From Plantago elongata (lineage: Eukaryota > Streptophyta > Magnoliopsida > Lamiales > Plantaginaceae), in contig JAYMSP010002335.1 of NCBI GenBank assembly GCA_036897095.1, forward strand, positions 1-24,884: a DNA stretch of 24,884 nt, in the 5' to 3' direction. Below the pieces are notes generated by a model. It did no database searches. It saw nothing but the letters and a program-made list of their open reading frames with translations, and had not been told where the DNA came from. Shown piece after piece: positions 1 through 11,219 of this stretch. The position numbers and the translations under genes were made by a program. Numbering within the stretch: position 1 is the stretch's first letter; each line of letters opens with the position of its first letter.

Positions 1-156
1 ATAAAAGTATATGTATTTTGTTTTATCAAGCTTCCGCAATAGTACTCTGAATATTTTGGGTTGTATCGAAAAATGATTCTCGGCTTTTAAATAAATGTAC
101 TTATTTTGGTTCGTCATAATTCTTGACGTCTGAACCCGGATCTTGGGGGCGCTACA
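1..156 (-). mobile_element. LTR-retrotransposon terminus, cut by the window edge
   Basis: Read on the minus strand from 156, the stretch begins TGTAGCG and continues with a GATCCGG and GACGTCAAG block, then runs out of the window. A related terminus (TGTAGCGG, GATCCGGACGTCAAGGATTATG) opens on the plus strand at 22129. Two copies with the same TG-starting end and the same following motif point to the terminal part of one LTR family. Ty3/gypsy is my guess from the general look of such ends; no coding part is visible. It could be the start or the reverse of the end of an LTR. Confidence 0.5.
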
Positions 157-294
157 ATATGCATGAGGGATCGATCTATTATATGTATATAAATATAGTA
201 AGTTCGTATCGATCGATCATATATATAGTAGTGCGTACGTACGTATATGTATAATTAAAACAAAACAAAATGAAGTATACAAAATATGTTTTTA

Positions 295-519
295 ATGCAT
301 GTTTCTAACGGAAAACAAACTTCCGTTAGAAACATAACCGGCCAGTGGTTAAACCGTCTGACCGGATTGCACATTACTAACGGAATTTCTAAATTCCGTT
401 AGAAATTTCGTTAGAATTTTCTAACGGAACCTAATTTCCGTTAGAAAATCCGTTAATGTTCTAACGGAAAATCATTCGGTTGGGAAATTCTGTTAGTAAA
501 ACGGTGTTTTCTTGTAGTG
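295..519. mobile_element. CACTA (En/Spm) DNA transposon terminus with subterminal repeats
   Basis: On the minus strand from 519 the sequence starts CACTACAAGAAAACACCG, which matches the usual CACTA terminal inverted repeat. Inside it, about eight copies of a 12-bp motif TTTCTAACGGAA or its reverse TTCCGTTAGAAA lie in both orientations (about 300-475), as expected for the subterminal transposase-binding repeats of this superfamily. The other terminus is not visible to the left, so the element is either cut by the window edge or broken by the LTR piece at 1-156. The bases after 519 (CGA) would be one side of the 3-bp target duplication. Confidence 0.85.
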
Positions 520-949
520 CGAAAAACTAGACAAATATTGGTAAAAACTAAAATGCATGCTATTTATATAAAAATTAGATAATATGTATTAAAAACTAAG
601 GTGTTTATCCAGACACTCCAAATGTAGGGGGGCTTTTATGAGACTTTGTACCTTATTAAAGTACCATGCGTGCAAATATATAATGATTTAATAGAGATAT
701 TAGGATTAATTTTAATTCTTGTGACAAGTGATCCAGGAATAGTCCCATAAGATCTTGCTTGCATTAATACATAATGCTAATTCGTATTCAAAAGTTTCAA
801 TTTAGTTGTGCTTATTAATATCATACTCTATCATAAAAGCGACCTAAAAATTGAAATCAATTGCAATTTTGTCCATTTAGATATGAATCACTTTAGCAAC
901 AATTGGAATGAATCACGAAATATAAAGTTCATATCATCAAAGAGGAGAG
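520..949. other. AT-rich non-coding stretch, nothing recognised
   Basis: Flank of the CACTA terminus. It is AT-rich with no convincing exon, terminal repeat or RNA gene. Short open frames here lack any recognisable motif. Confidence 0.5.
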
Positions 950-1602
950 GATTTTTTTCAGGACGATATTCAAAGACAGTGAATACGAAACCCACCATTA
1001 CAACATGTTTTACGAAAATCCTCCGCCTACAACTTCGAATCATGCTCCATTGAATTATAGTGTGAATACTACTTTATCTACGATGGGTTAAGTGGTCACG
1101 ATAACTACTTGAACGAGCCGTCGTCGAAATTAGCAATCCATAATTACGACGCAGGTCAGGGATCTAAGTATAATACGAATCAATACTCTATCTATAATCT
1201 TGTGGTGCCTTTAACCAACAATTAAATGTGGGTGATGAAGGTGGATACTATGAAACGAAATTTCACGCACTAGTCGATGAAGATCAAAGACTGGCAGATG
1301 GATAAAATTATTATGCATAGGAGAGCGATCATGTTCATGTCATCAACGAGTCACATGCGGCAAGAAGTGATGCTACCATTGAAGACCATTGCAATTACCA
1401 AGGGGACTCCGAAGTTGGGCACATTCTGCATGGGAGGACGGGAATGATCCAGTCGTATGTTCGTTATTCGACAGGAACGAGGACTTAGGAGATGACCTTA
1501 GATATATGTTCAACAATTATGCAAACACAATTATCCAGTACTAACTGAAATGGGCACTTTCGAGCATTAGACCTCCAAGAAGACCCCTGACAAACGTCAA
1601 TT
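950..1602 (+). pseudogene. Decayed coding relic, Tyr/Asn- and Asp/Glu-rich, family unknown
   Basis: Several plus-strand frames, each open for 25-55 codons and broken by frameshifts and stops, read like former coding sequence rather than random AT-rich DNA. One piece (about 1060-1225) is rich in Tyr and Asn, including GLSGHDNYLNE. A later one (about 1443-1545) reads NDPVVCSLFDRNEDLGDDLR. Base composition is more balanced than in the flanks. It lies directly before a PIF/Harbinger transposase piece on the same strand, so it may be the lost N-terminal part of that protein or a companion protein, but I do not recognise a domain. Confidence 0.4.
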
Positions 1603-1851
1603 CTTACTAGTGCACGTGGGGTTTATGAGCTAATTAACGGACATCCGACTACATTTTATTGGCAGTTACGGATGAAAAAAAGAATCTTTGTGGAGTTTCA
1701 CAACCTTTTAATCTCTAAAGGTTATTTAAGTGAAACACATTGGTCGTGTATTTCGACAATGGAGTCTTTGGCAATATTGATGAGAACCGTTGCTCGTGCG
1801 ATGAAATTTATAAGTAAGTTTGGAGTAGATAGGGAGGTAATATTTTCTTAA
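1603..1851 (+). pseudogene. PIF/Harbinger (HARBI1-like) transposase, N-terminal fragment
   Basis: The frame of codons starting at 1621 reads GVYELINGHPTTFYWQLRMK and continues through a helical segment (KGYLSETHW, then STMESLAILM) to a stop at 1849-1851. This matches the layout of plant HARBI1-like nucleases: an ELLNGHPRRxY-type segment, an (F)RMxKxxF segment, then a VSVEEQ(V/L)xxFL-type helix. A possible splice donor (GGAG|GTAATA) lies at about 1836. No DDE catalytic part follows and no start codon is in place, so this is a dead fragment. The domain is used by active elements for transposition; here it is only a relic. Confidence 0.6.
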
Positions 1852-2749
1852 AAATATATTTTAATCTAATCATATTGATCTGAAAATTCGCGGATTTAAT
1901 TCGAAATCACGAAATTACATGCTAACATGAAATTCGATCCCAGGACACCCCATCATATTAATTTTTCGGATTTTCGATTCGATATTTTGGGTTTTGTGTT
2001 TCTACACATCTCTATTATTGATAAACATCTTGTACCCATATAAAACTAAACTATCATCACCTAAACCTAAACACAATAACGATCCGTTTGGTACTGAAAT
2101 TGCCCATTCTTAAAAATGGCCCATTTATACAGTTTTTATTCTTCAAATTGGTTTAGAATTTTGGATCTGGACAATTATTTTTTTTGTGGTGGCTTCAGAA
2201 AATGAATGAAAAACTGATCCATCATCAAGCCAGCCCAAAACTAAGGAAAAATTGATCCATCATCAAATCAGGATTTGGTCCACCCATCACAATCCACCAA
2301 TCACATAGTTGCTTAGAGAATTTGACCCGAGCAGTTGGCATACTTCAGTCAAACTCTAAATGAACCTTACGAATTGTCAGTAAAATTCGTTGAAACCCTG
2401 TACCAAACGAATAATAAGAGACACCATAATTTTACACTCAAATTTGCAATTTCGATATACATGACCTATGTATTTTATAAACACAAATCGGTCTTATTTC
2501 TGAACAAATATCAACTGCACTTTTTTATGATATTGATATCAATTCAATACAATATTGTGAAAATTATTACCTGCACGATATCCATCATTAATCAACCCTC
2601 ATTTGGGATGCAAAATACCCCCACCCCACAACATAATATACTTGTTCTATCCTGAAGGAAGACAAGAAGATACGTATATCAGCTAGTAATACTTATATTT
2701 CTGTATCTGGTCACACACATAGCCAAAGTTCAAATTTGCACTATCATCA
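1852..2749. other. Upstream region of the cysteine synthase gene
   Basis: AT-rich non-coding DNA. The last part should hold the promoter and 5' UTR of the gene that starts at 2750. No clear TATA box can be chosen: weak candidates are AATATA near 2636 and ACTTATATTT near 2691. The start context ATCATCAATGGCT fits the plant initiation consensus. Confidence 0.45.
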
Positions 2750-5700
2750 ATGGCTTCTCTAGTGAACAAAGCCTTGCCTTCACTGTGCAGCAGAGTGAAC
2801 AAGTCCAACCTTTACTCGCTGGAGCCTCTCTTCTCATCCAACCGCTGCAATTTCTCCGGCGCCGGTGGAATTTTTCGAAACAGCCGGATTGTCAGTAAGT
2901 CCAGGAAATGCCAAAGTGCTGTTCTCCCCAAAGCTCTTTCTGTCGATTCAGAAACCGAAATCGAAGGTCTCAATATCGCCGAAGATGTTACTCAGGTCTC
3001 TTTTCCTTATTCAGATTCAACGATTTCGATCTGTAGCTGTTGACTGTGCTCTTAATTAATACTATAGTTTTAGGGATTTCGATTTGTAATCATTTTGTTA
3101 TTTGTTCTGTTTGACAGCTCATTGGGAATACACCAATGGTTTACTTGAATAACATTGTAGAAGGTTGTGTGGCAAATATTGCTGCAAAGCTTGAGATTAT
3201 GGAGCCATGCTGCAGTGTCAAAGATAGGTCAGATTGTTTATATTTGCGTTCATTTTATTTACCTATAATCTTAGTGGTTAATCCATCCGTCCCGGGTTCA
3301 ACTTTCCAGAGAAGAGTGAATAAAGTATGAGAGATGTTGCATCGTATAAAGTGATTGAATAAAGTATGATATATAGTGAATAAAGCAATAGATAGATTTT
3401 CCATTTTTCGATTGTCAACTCATGCTCATGTATCCAAAATTGTTTCTTCTTCCAGGATTGGTTTGAGTATGATAACTGATGCTGAGCAGAAAGGGCTAAT
3501 AACTCCTGGGAAAGTAAGAGAACCAATCATGATATTATTAGTTTTATTTGATATACAAATGAAGTTTTGGCAAAGCGTTCCTCATCTTTGTACTTTCTCC
3601 ATGTGTAGAGTGTTTTGGTTGAACCTACTAGTGGAAATACGGGTATTGGGCTTGCGTTTATTGCTGCTTCAAGAGGATACAAACTCATACTGACAATGCC
3701 TGCATCCATGAGTATTGAGAGAAGGGTGCTCTTGAAGGCGTTTGGAGCTGAATTGGTTTTGACAGAGGCAGCCAAAGGCATGATAGGTGCTGTTCAAAAA
3801 GCTGAACAGATAGTAAAAAGCACCCCAGATGCGTACATGCTTCAACAATTTGATAACCCTGCTAATCCTAAGGTGATTTATCCTGCTTAACTGCCTTGAG
3901 TGTTGAAAATTGAATTCAGTCTTTTTGGTTAATTTCGGAATTTTCTATTCTATTAGACTCAATTTTGTTTTGTCATTTTTACGTTATGTCCATGGAACTT
4001 ACATTCTGTTTAATCACCTGCAAAGAATATTCACATTCATTTGTGCATCTATAGTGGACTATCATTAGTGCCAATAGTCAGCTATATGCATCTGATAGCA
4101 GAGATATCCTTTTTTGTTTATTGTTTTCTTTCTTGGCATGACACCTTCTTTTGCTCTTGTGTCAGTGCCGTGTAGAAAAGATTGCTTTCCTGCGGAGACT
4201 AGCTGTGTAGCATATAGCCAACACGTGACTTCACCGTTTTCCAGTTATATTTCTGCTTGAGGCCTATTTTCAGTAGCCAAATCAAAATAAGAAATTTGTT
4301 GTGAGAAAAAAGAACCTTGTCGTCATATTTTGGTAAAATCAAGTCTTTAGGGAATTTATGCAAAATGAAAGTTTGTGCTCTGAGATTTTCTTATTATAAA
4401 CCAAGTCTAGCTTGATAAAATCTTTAAACTCTCTGTGATGTTCCCTTCTTTCATTTACTGTTTGGACTTTAGACTATATGATCTCAAGTGTTGAGCTTAG
4501 AGAGTACTCTAAGAATTATCTCAGGTGGTTTGGATGATGTGATAAAAATCTTGAGCAAGAACTTCAATAAATTAACTTCCTTTCTCCTGTTTATGCAGAT
4601 TCACTATGAAACAACTGGTCCCGAGATATGGGAGGATACCAAAGGCAGGGTGGACATTCTTGTTGCTGGCATCGGCACTGGTGGAACCATTACAGGTGTT
4701 GGACGCTATCTTAAACAGAAGGATCCTAATATTAAGGTAATATTCTTTTGGATGAATTCAAAAAATTAAATCTTGATATCCTTGAATGGTCATCCTATTG
4801 TGTTGCTTGCTGGTAAGTGGTAACGTTCTGCTGTATAAGGTAATTGGAGTGGAACCAGCAGAAAGCAACATTCTCTCTGGTGGAAAACCTGGTAAGATGT
4901 GGCTATCGTGCTTTACGTTTCGTTCGTTTGAAAGTTACTATTGTGTCCTTTCCTAGTATTTGCAATTTGAAACTGCAGGCCCTCACAAAATTCAAGGGAT
5001 TGGGGCAGGTTTTATTCCGAAGAACTTAGATCAAGATGTGATCGATGAAGTCATAGAGGTCTGTTTTGCTTGCTGGCTTAGTCTTCTTCCTTGGTGTCTC
5101 TTAAGGTTTTTGTTATAATTTACATTTTGTCGTAAAACTTGTGGTGAGATGGTAGAGAGAATGCTTAGCGTTATTAATATTTAGGGTCGCGGTACATGGT
5201 GAATAGGTTGAGCACTGAACACAGTGCGAATCTTTTCCACATTTTGCACTTCAACAAAATCTAGGCTTGTTTTGGGAAAGTTCTTATGGTTGTTTCTGTT
5301 CATTGTAATTCCCAATGTGTCTGAGACTCAGAGTACAACCCTGTTTCAGTTCTGGATTTATTAAAGGGTCCTTCCACTAACTTAATAATATGTGCATGAG
5401 AAACATATTATTTCTTACATATAAACCTCCTTTATTTTAATATTTTATCTTGTGTATTTTATTATTTATTTTTGACCATGTTTAAGTACCTTCAGTTTGC
5501 ATCATTTGTGGTACAAGTAATATATTCTGTTAATAGCCTTTATGAACTTTTTGACAATTAAATAATCAAAACTGTAGTAGACCGTCTACCCATAAAGGAG
5601 CTATACTTTTATATAAAACCATGAGGTTTTAAATTATTAGATCAATAATGGGAAAACCTTAACTTTTCAGCTGTAACCTCACCTCACTTTAGGTTATATA

Positions 5701-8700
5701 TACGTAACATTCATGTTAATATGTCCCCAATTCGATGAATCAGACATAAGGATATTTTAGATGTGCCCTAGAATTCCATTAATCACGTGAAGTCAAAGTA
5801 GGCTGGTTAAAACTTAAAACTAACCAAAGAAATCAATTTGTATTCTGGAAACTTTATAATAATAATAAATAAATAATAATAATCATTATTTTTATTATTG
5901 ACAAACAATTGTTTTCGCAGATGTAACAAAACTTTGTAAACAATTGTAAAGTAGTAAATGCATAAGAAATTTGGGAGCATGTTTTTATCTTCCCATCTGG
6001 TTAAAAACAATTATGCAGTTACCTCAGTTTTGAAATCTAAATTGGTTCCATCTCATGTTATCTACCATCATACATGTGAATTATCAAGTGATTATTTTCT
6101 ATGCACGGTGTTGATCTCGTTTTCTTCTTAGATATCAAGTGACGAATCTGTGGAAACTGCCAAGCAATTAGCTCTTCGAGAGGGTCTGCTGGTTAGTGCT
6201 TCTTGTACTTTGCTCAATAACTTATTTAATCTTGAGGCTATGGTTGGACTCTTTGTTCATCTATTCAATCAAAATATGCCCAAATTATACCATTTGACAT
6301 GGTAACCTCAGATTGCATAGCGAATGCAGATCATTTACTCTGTATTGGAAGAAACTTAGAATACTAGGGACCTTAACTGTGTAAACTTTGATTCTTTAAC
6401 TTGCCTCTTAATGTTATTATGAGCAACAATAAAATAGATACCTATTTTCCTTTTTCTGCAACTAGCACTGGCTACAGTTAGTTGTTGGAATGGGAGCCAG
6501 GTATTATGATATATGCTCAGGAGCAGGTGTCAGAGGATTGACTGTTATATTGTATGCATGTTGAGTTACACATTGATACACACCGAAGTCTTGCATGGAG
6601 ATCATTACAAATTAAGAGTCTTAATATTATTGGAACTATGAAATGTACCTAAAAAGTCGTCATGGCTACGAAAGAGAAACAAGGGCACACTTAGTATCTA
6701 CCCCAAGTTGAGCTTAAATTCTCAAACATCACATCATATCTGAGAGGTTCTTACTACCTTCTGTACACGTCTCAAGTATGAATTTTATTAAGATTTTAGT
6801 GCTGTTTGCTGATTTTATTTTTATAGAAGCTGTAACCTTAGGTGCTTGCGGTGTACAACTATGTTGTTGGAAATTCATAATATATTCTAATTTTATTTTT
6901 TAATGAGCAGTTCCTCGTGTAGGGGCAAATATAATGTACATCTATCTTGTTGAAATTTCATAATAGGTTCTAATTATACTGCCTGTGAAAGTTATTTGGG
7001 ACTTTGTGGTTGTACGAGTCTAATGTTCGATTTGAATTGGTAGCTAATATTTCATGAATATGGAGCTTTTACTGAAATATGTTTATTTCGTAGCATGTAC
7101 AGTATCTGGTCCATAAGCTTTCTGATGTACTGTTTCTTTTAAATTTGTGTTTATCAAGTTGAGTTTAATCTTTTGTGTGTCTGACCTTTTCTGACCTTTC
7201 TATTTGAAGATAGAATTGTTATAATTAGTGTCTTGCTTGGGTGTAATCTTCACCAGGTGGGAATTTCATCCGGAGCAGCAGCAGCAGCAGCTATGGAGGT
7301 TGCTAAGAGGCCTGAAAATGCTGGAAAACTCATTGCTGTAAGTCGTTGTTCCTGTACTGTTGGTAGTATCTCATTATAGCCATTATGTGTGTGGACTGCA
7401 CTGACTCAAAATTGGATACGTATTGGTATCGCAAATGAATCAGAACTTTTGCAACCTTTGTAATTTTAACACATAATGTAGGATTATGCATGGGTAATAT
7501 TTCAACGGAACCTCATCGTTAAGGTCTAGTCTGTCTCAATTAGTTTTTTACATTGACACACCCACATTATTAACCACACCCCCCCCCCCCCCCCCCCCCC
7601 GCGCGGCCGCGGCACCACTTTTCTTTTCTTACCACAGTTGTTTATTTAATGAAAACAAAAGTAAATATTCAAATATTAAACAAAACTTTAAAAAATTAAA
7701 ACAAAATGTTGAAGGGGTGTACTTCTGAAGTTTGTAAATAAGGGATTTAAATTAAGAATTTGAGCAAGAAAAAATGCAATATTTTCCTATATATTAATGC
7801 CTTCCACCTCCATTAGTGTTATTGTATAATCTTGCCATATAATAATAGGAGTGATGGATGTAATCATAGTCTCACCCATGACCGATGCTTTCATATTAAT
7901 GCAACCACTCACATTGATGGTCAATGGTATCTAATTAATAAAATGTGGAAATTCATTTTAGAATAACTATATTTTTCAAGAAAACTCCATACTTATATTA
8001 TTCAAATATCATGAATAAATCAAAATGTTTTAAATTAAATTTGTAGTCTTCTTTTTTGGTCTTTTCTGTGGAGAGGTCTGAATGTGACAATTTTTTTTGT
8101 ATAGGGGGTTTGAATGCAATAATAATTTGCTGGAAGGGGTTCTCTGAGTAAAAATTACGTAGATTGGGATTATACTATTGGCAATTTTTTGTTTTTATAA
8201 TCCTTAATACACGCCTTAGTTTTTAACCCCTTATTTTCTTATGAAATTAAAACAATACACTTGTTCACTAATTTCTTGTTTGATTTTGAAAGTGTTTTTT
8301 TTTAAAAGTTACTATGAATTATGACATCATAAAATAGTAGACATATTTGGAAGAATTTAACGGCAGGGGCTTGTGTGTTATACTTAGGGATAATTTAATT
8401 TTCCAAAATTTCTAATTACTACTCCCTCTGGTCCAATAAAAACTTCCTAACTTTCCAAATATTATTTGGAGTACCAATACAAATTTCCTAACCCAAATTA
8501 GGAAACATTTTATTCCACCCACTAGTTCTTTATTATTGATCTTTCCTACTTTATCATAACTTTCTTCATTCTCTCACATACTTCATCAATCCTGTGTAGG
8601 TGTACCTATTTCGAATACATAAAGCATTAATCCTAATCAAGACAAGTAGTATCATGTAGTATCTATGCCAAGCTCTCCTTTACCAAATCATGCGAGTGTT

Positions 8701-9060
8701 TCCTCTAGTGCTGAATTATAAAATGGGACTTACTACTTTATCAACATAATACCCCACAAAAATCAATATATAACTATTATTTCTTAATTGAAGAGAAAGC
8801 AATCTCCTTGGAAGTTCTTAAAAGATCGGAGGGAGTATGTTCTTAGTGATAATGGAATGCATACCCTGCATTTGAAGGGATAGTATTGATTTGAGTTACT
8901 AACTAGATCGATGTTTCAGAGTGCTATTGTCCTTTTCTCGATTTGATATATCAGTTTTTGTGTGTAGGTTGTATTTCCCAGCTTTGGAGAAAGATACTTA
9001 TCCACAGTTCTCTTCGCATCTATAAGGGAAGAGTGTGAAAAGATGCAGCCTGAGGTCTGA
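2750..9060 (+). CDS. OASB: Cysteine synthase / O-acetylserine (thiol) lyase, plastid type, ten exons, 393 aa
   Basis: This PLP enzyme joins O-acetylserine and sulfide to make cysteine, the last step of sulfur assimilation, normally in contact with serine acetyltransferase. Exons: 2750-2995, 3118-3227, 3456-3513, 3609-3872, 4599-4736, 4840-4891, 4979-5058, 6132-6191, 7257-7337 and 8968-9060. All introns are GT-AG, and the exons total 1182 nt in one open frame. Residues 1 to about 68 are Ser/Arg/Asn-rich and poor in acid, like a plastid transit peptide; a mitochondrial isoform is the alternative. Visible motifs are the PLP lysine K117 in EPCCSVKDR, the substrate loop PTSGNTG (144-150), the phosphate loop GTGGT (252-256), [11 protein letters not shown] (293-303) and [11 protein letters not shown] (338-348). 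The end MQPEV is family-typical, and the length fits plastid OAS-TLs (about 380-395). All catalytic motifs are intact. One minor oddity is Leu122 in IGLSM, where I recall an aromatic residue in most homologues. Confidence 0.95.
3281..3400. repeat. GAATAAAGT repeat remnant in intron 2 of the cysteine synthase gene
   Basis: The motif TGAATAAAG occurs at about 3317, 3356 and 3377, after a CCATCCGTCCC stretch near 3283. The CCGTCCC block and the GAATAAAGTA-type repeats look like a worn MITE of the CTCCCTCCGTCCC type, but no matching second end is visible. Confidence 0.3.
5059..6131. other. Intron 7 of the cysteine synthase gene, with an AAT-rich microsatellite
   Basis: Intron of 1073 bp with GT and AG ends. 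It holds an interrupted AAT/AAAT run at about 5859-5899 (AATAATAATAAATAAATAAT and onward). No exon-like coding stretch is seen. Confidence 0.7.
6851..6978. repeat. Degenerate direct repeat in intron 8 of the cysteine synthase gene
   Basis: A stretch of about 45 bp at 6851-6895 (TGTACAACTATGTTGTTGGA and onward) recurs at 6934-6978 with scattered changes, offset by 83 bp. It looks like an old local duplication inside the 1065-bp intron 6192-7256. Confidence 0.5.
7579..7612. repeat. C22 homopolymer followed by a GC-only island
   Basis: A run of 22 C (7579-7600) is followed by GCGCGGCCGCGG (7601-7612) inside intron 9 of the cysteine synthase gene, which is otherwise very AT-rich. The block contains a NotI site. 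It may be genuine simple sequence or a sequencing or assembly artefact. Confidence 0.9.
8422..8835. mobile_element. Stowaway-like (Tc1/mariner) MITE, 414 bp, in intron 9
   Basis: The left end reads CTCCCTCTGGTCC with TA before it (8420-8421). The right end, reverse-complemented, reads CTCCCTCCGATC with TA after it (8836-8837). TA target duplication, a CTCCCTC-type terminal inverted repeat, high AT content, no coding capacity and a few hundred bp of length are the marks of Stowaway-like MITEs. The inverted match extends imperfectly inward (AACTTCCT on the left, GAACTTCC on the right). It sits within the 1630-bp intron 7338-8967, so it should be spliced out. Confidence 0.85.
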
Positions 9061-11219
9061 ATATCATCCTTTTGTATAATCCCTTTTACAAATAAATTTT
9101 CTCCGTGATATGTCTGTTAAAATTGTATAAGTGAGTTTCCTCAACGGATCTTTTTAACTATATGTTCATGTTCATTATTGAGTCGGCCTATCCGAACAGG
9201 CAAGCAGTAGATAATTTATACCGGGGATAAAATTTTCTGGAGTTTGTGTAGTCTGTAGGGAAATTCCTGAAGCAATTACAAAACCATGTAACTTGAGGAT
9301 GACTCTTTAGTAAATCTGGAGTTCTGCACTGTTATGTTTTTCATTGCGACGTTTGAAGTAATTATGATGTTTGTAATCTGAGCTGTGAGCTACTTGTAAA
9401 AGCAAAACGTGGCACATGCTTTTTCTGTGTGCGTGTGTGGAGCATTGTCAATTTCTGCAAGAGAGAAGGTATGACATGAATACAAGTTGCTACTTCTATG
9501 GCCACCAATATTATACCTATGGTTATCTGCACTCACAGATATTGGCTAGTTGACATCCTATATGCAACCTAATTCCTGATATGAAAAAATATGGCACCCT
9601 GAGAGTAAATCAGAGCATTAGTCTCCCTAGCAGTTGAAGTTTGAATTCCCCTCTGCGGCTCTGCCTGCAATTGCAAAGCAAAAACTGCAAGTACATGAGA
9701 GAATGTCAATACCTAACAGTAGTTATACATACACGCATTCAAATTATTAGGTATAGCCTAAAGTTAAAATTCATATACCAATTGGCCATGAAGATGGTTT
9801 GAGTTTCTCCTTTACTACTTGTCTTTGTACTTGTTGCTCATTTGTTGTGTTTTTGTTGCATCTCTAACTGAATCTAGTGCTTCTTGAACTGCTTTTTTTC
9901 TCTGCTAAAATGCTTCATCGAAGAGTATGCTTGTAGGTATCTCAAATATTTTTTTAAACTTAAACTTTTAATTCATCCCTAAAAGGGATATGGAATTTCC
10001 AATTCATGATTGGAGGCATCTTACTTTTTCCTCTCTCCACCGTTCTTTACTTCCTTTCCTTCACAGTCACTTCCACTCCTAGAGTGCTTTTTTAATTTTT
10101 TTGCTGTGGTTTTGCGTGTCTTAGTCCTGTACTCGACAGTTAGAGTTACTCTCGCTGTTTACTGGGGTTGCCATTCAAAGTTTTGTGCTTCTCCTTCCAA
10201 CCTTCCAGCACCGGGCTGGTGTCATACTCTATAGAAGCGACCGAAATGACAGAGTATACCAATTGAGTTTCTTGTCATTTAGCTGACAACCGTTAAGAGT
10301 AACAACTGAAATGGCTTGTTTTTGGATGAGAGTAACAACTGGGCAAACACATTTATACATATATAAATTTTCAACCAATATAGTTACAGCAGTGTAAAAT
10401 TTGTCATTAAAATAATCTTAGCACACCAACGAAAAACATAAATAAATCAATCGCATCACAACACCATGGTTGTGTTCATTTCAAATGCAAAAATTCTTGT
10501 CCAAATGAGGTGCTTGGGCCAAATCAACGGACTGACGCTATGGAATATGTGAGGTGCTTCTTCCATTTAATTGTTAAATATCAACCAATTCAGGTATGGT
10601 ATAAGATATACAAAGTTGACATAATGATACCTCGACGATTCAAATATAAATATAACGTATTCAAATGAAGGACACTACATGATATTAGAATTCAAAGGTG
10701 AATAACTAGAATATGAAAAATGGATCTGTATGTGTAGTATTATCGTATTTTAGTGCATTGGGACCAACGAGTATAATTTGAGATACTAAAATATTTAAGT
10801 ATTGGACACTGAAATGTACAAAGATAAATGCTAAAATTTTATGAGCAGCCAGTTTGATAGGGATTTCACCATCAATTTGTTTGATTAAAATTAGTTGAGC
10901 ATGATATTGATGATTGGTTTCCCCCAAGGAGATAGTCCACCCCTGACGTAAGTTAGGCAATAAAAAGGAATTATTGAAGTCAGGTGTGTGAATAACATGT
11001 TCTATTTTAAATGTATCTGCTAACTTGCCAGGTTGCTAACAACTCTTTGATTTTTAACCTTTAGATTTTCACACTTGGCCAATTTAATATACTATTACAT
11101 ATGCTCTCACTTTCTCCTCCTTATTGTCTTTTACTCATATTTCCTACCGAAGAACTATTACATTATAATTATCACGTAATGTTAAATAAAAAGATAAAGT
11201 AATTATTAATATGGAAATA
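9061..11219. other. Intergenic DNA after the cysteine synthase gene
   Basis: The first 200-400 bp should be 3' UTR; AATAAA near 9091 could act in polyadenylation. The rest is AT-rich with no convincing exon. Open frames at 10010-10234 (+) and 10706-10960 (-) show no recognisable domain. The short word GAGTAACAACTG occurs twice (about 10297 and 10330). Confidence 0.5.

Noticed and set aside
3376-3693. Open frame overlapping cysteine synthase exons 3 and 4
   Set aside because: It reads through intron sequence and leaves the enzyme frame at exon 4; the spliced exons explain the region.
10010-10234. 74-codon open frame, Phe- and Ser-rich
   Set aside because: It reflects a CT-rich tract, with no ATG-supported conserved segment or domain.
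10706-10960. 84-codon minus-strand open frame
   Set aside because: No domain recognised; it may be a non-coding repeat, but I saw no terminal repeats to support an element.
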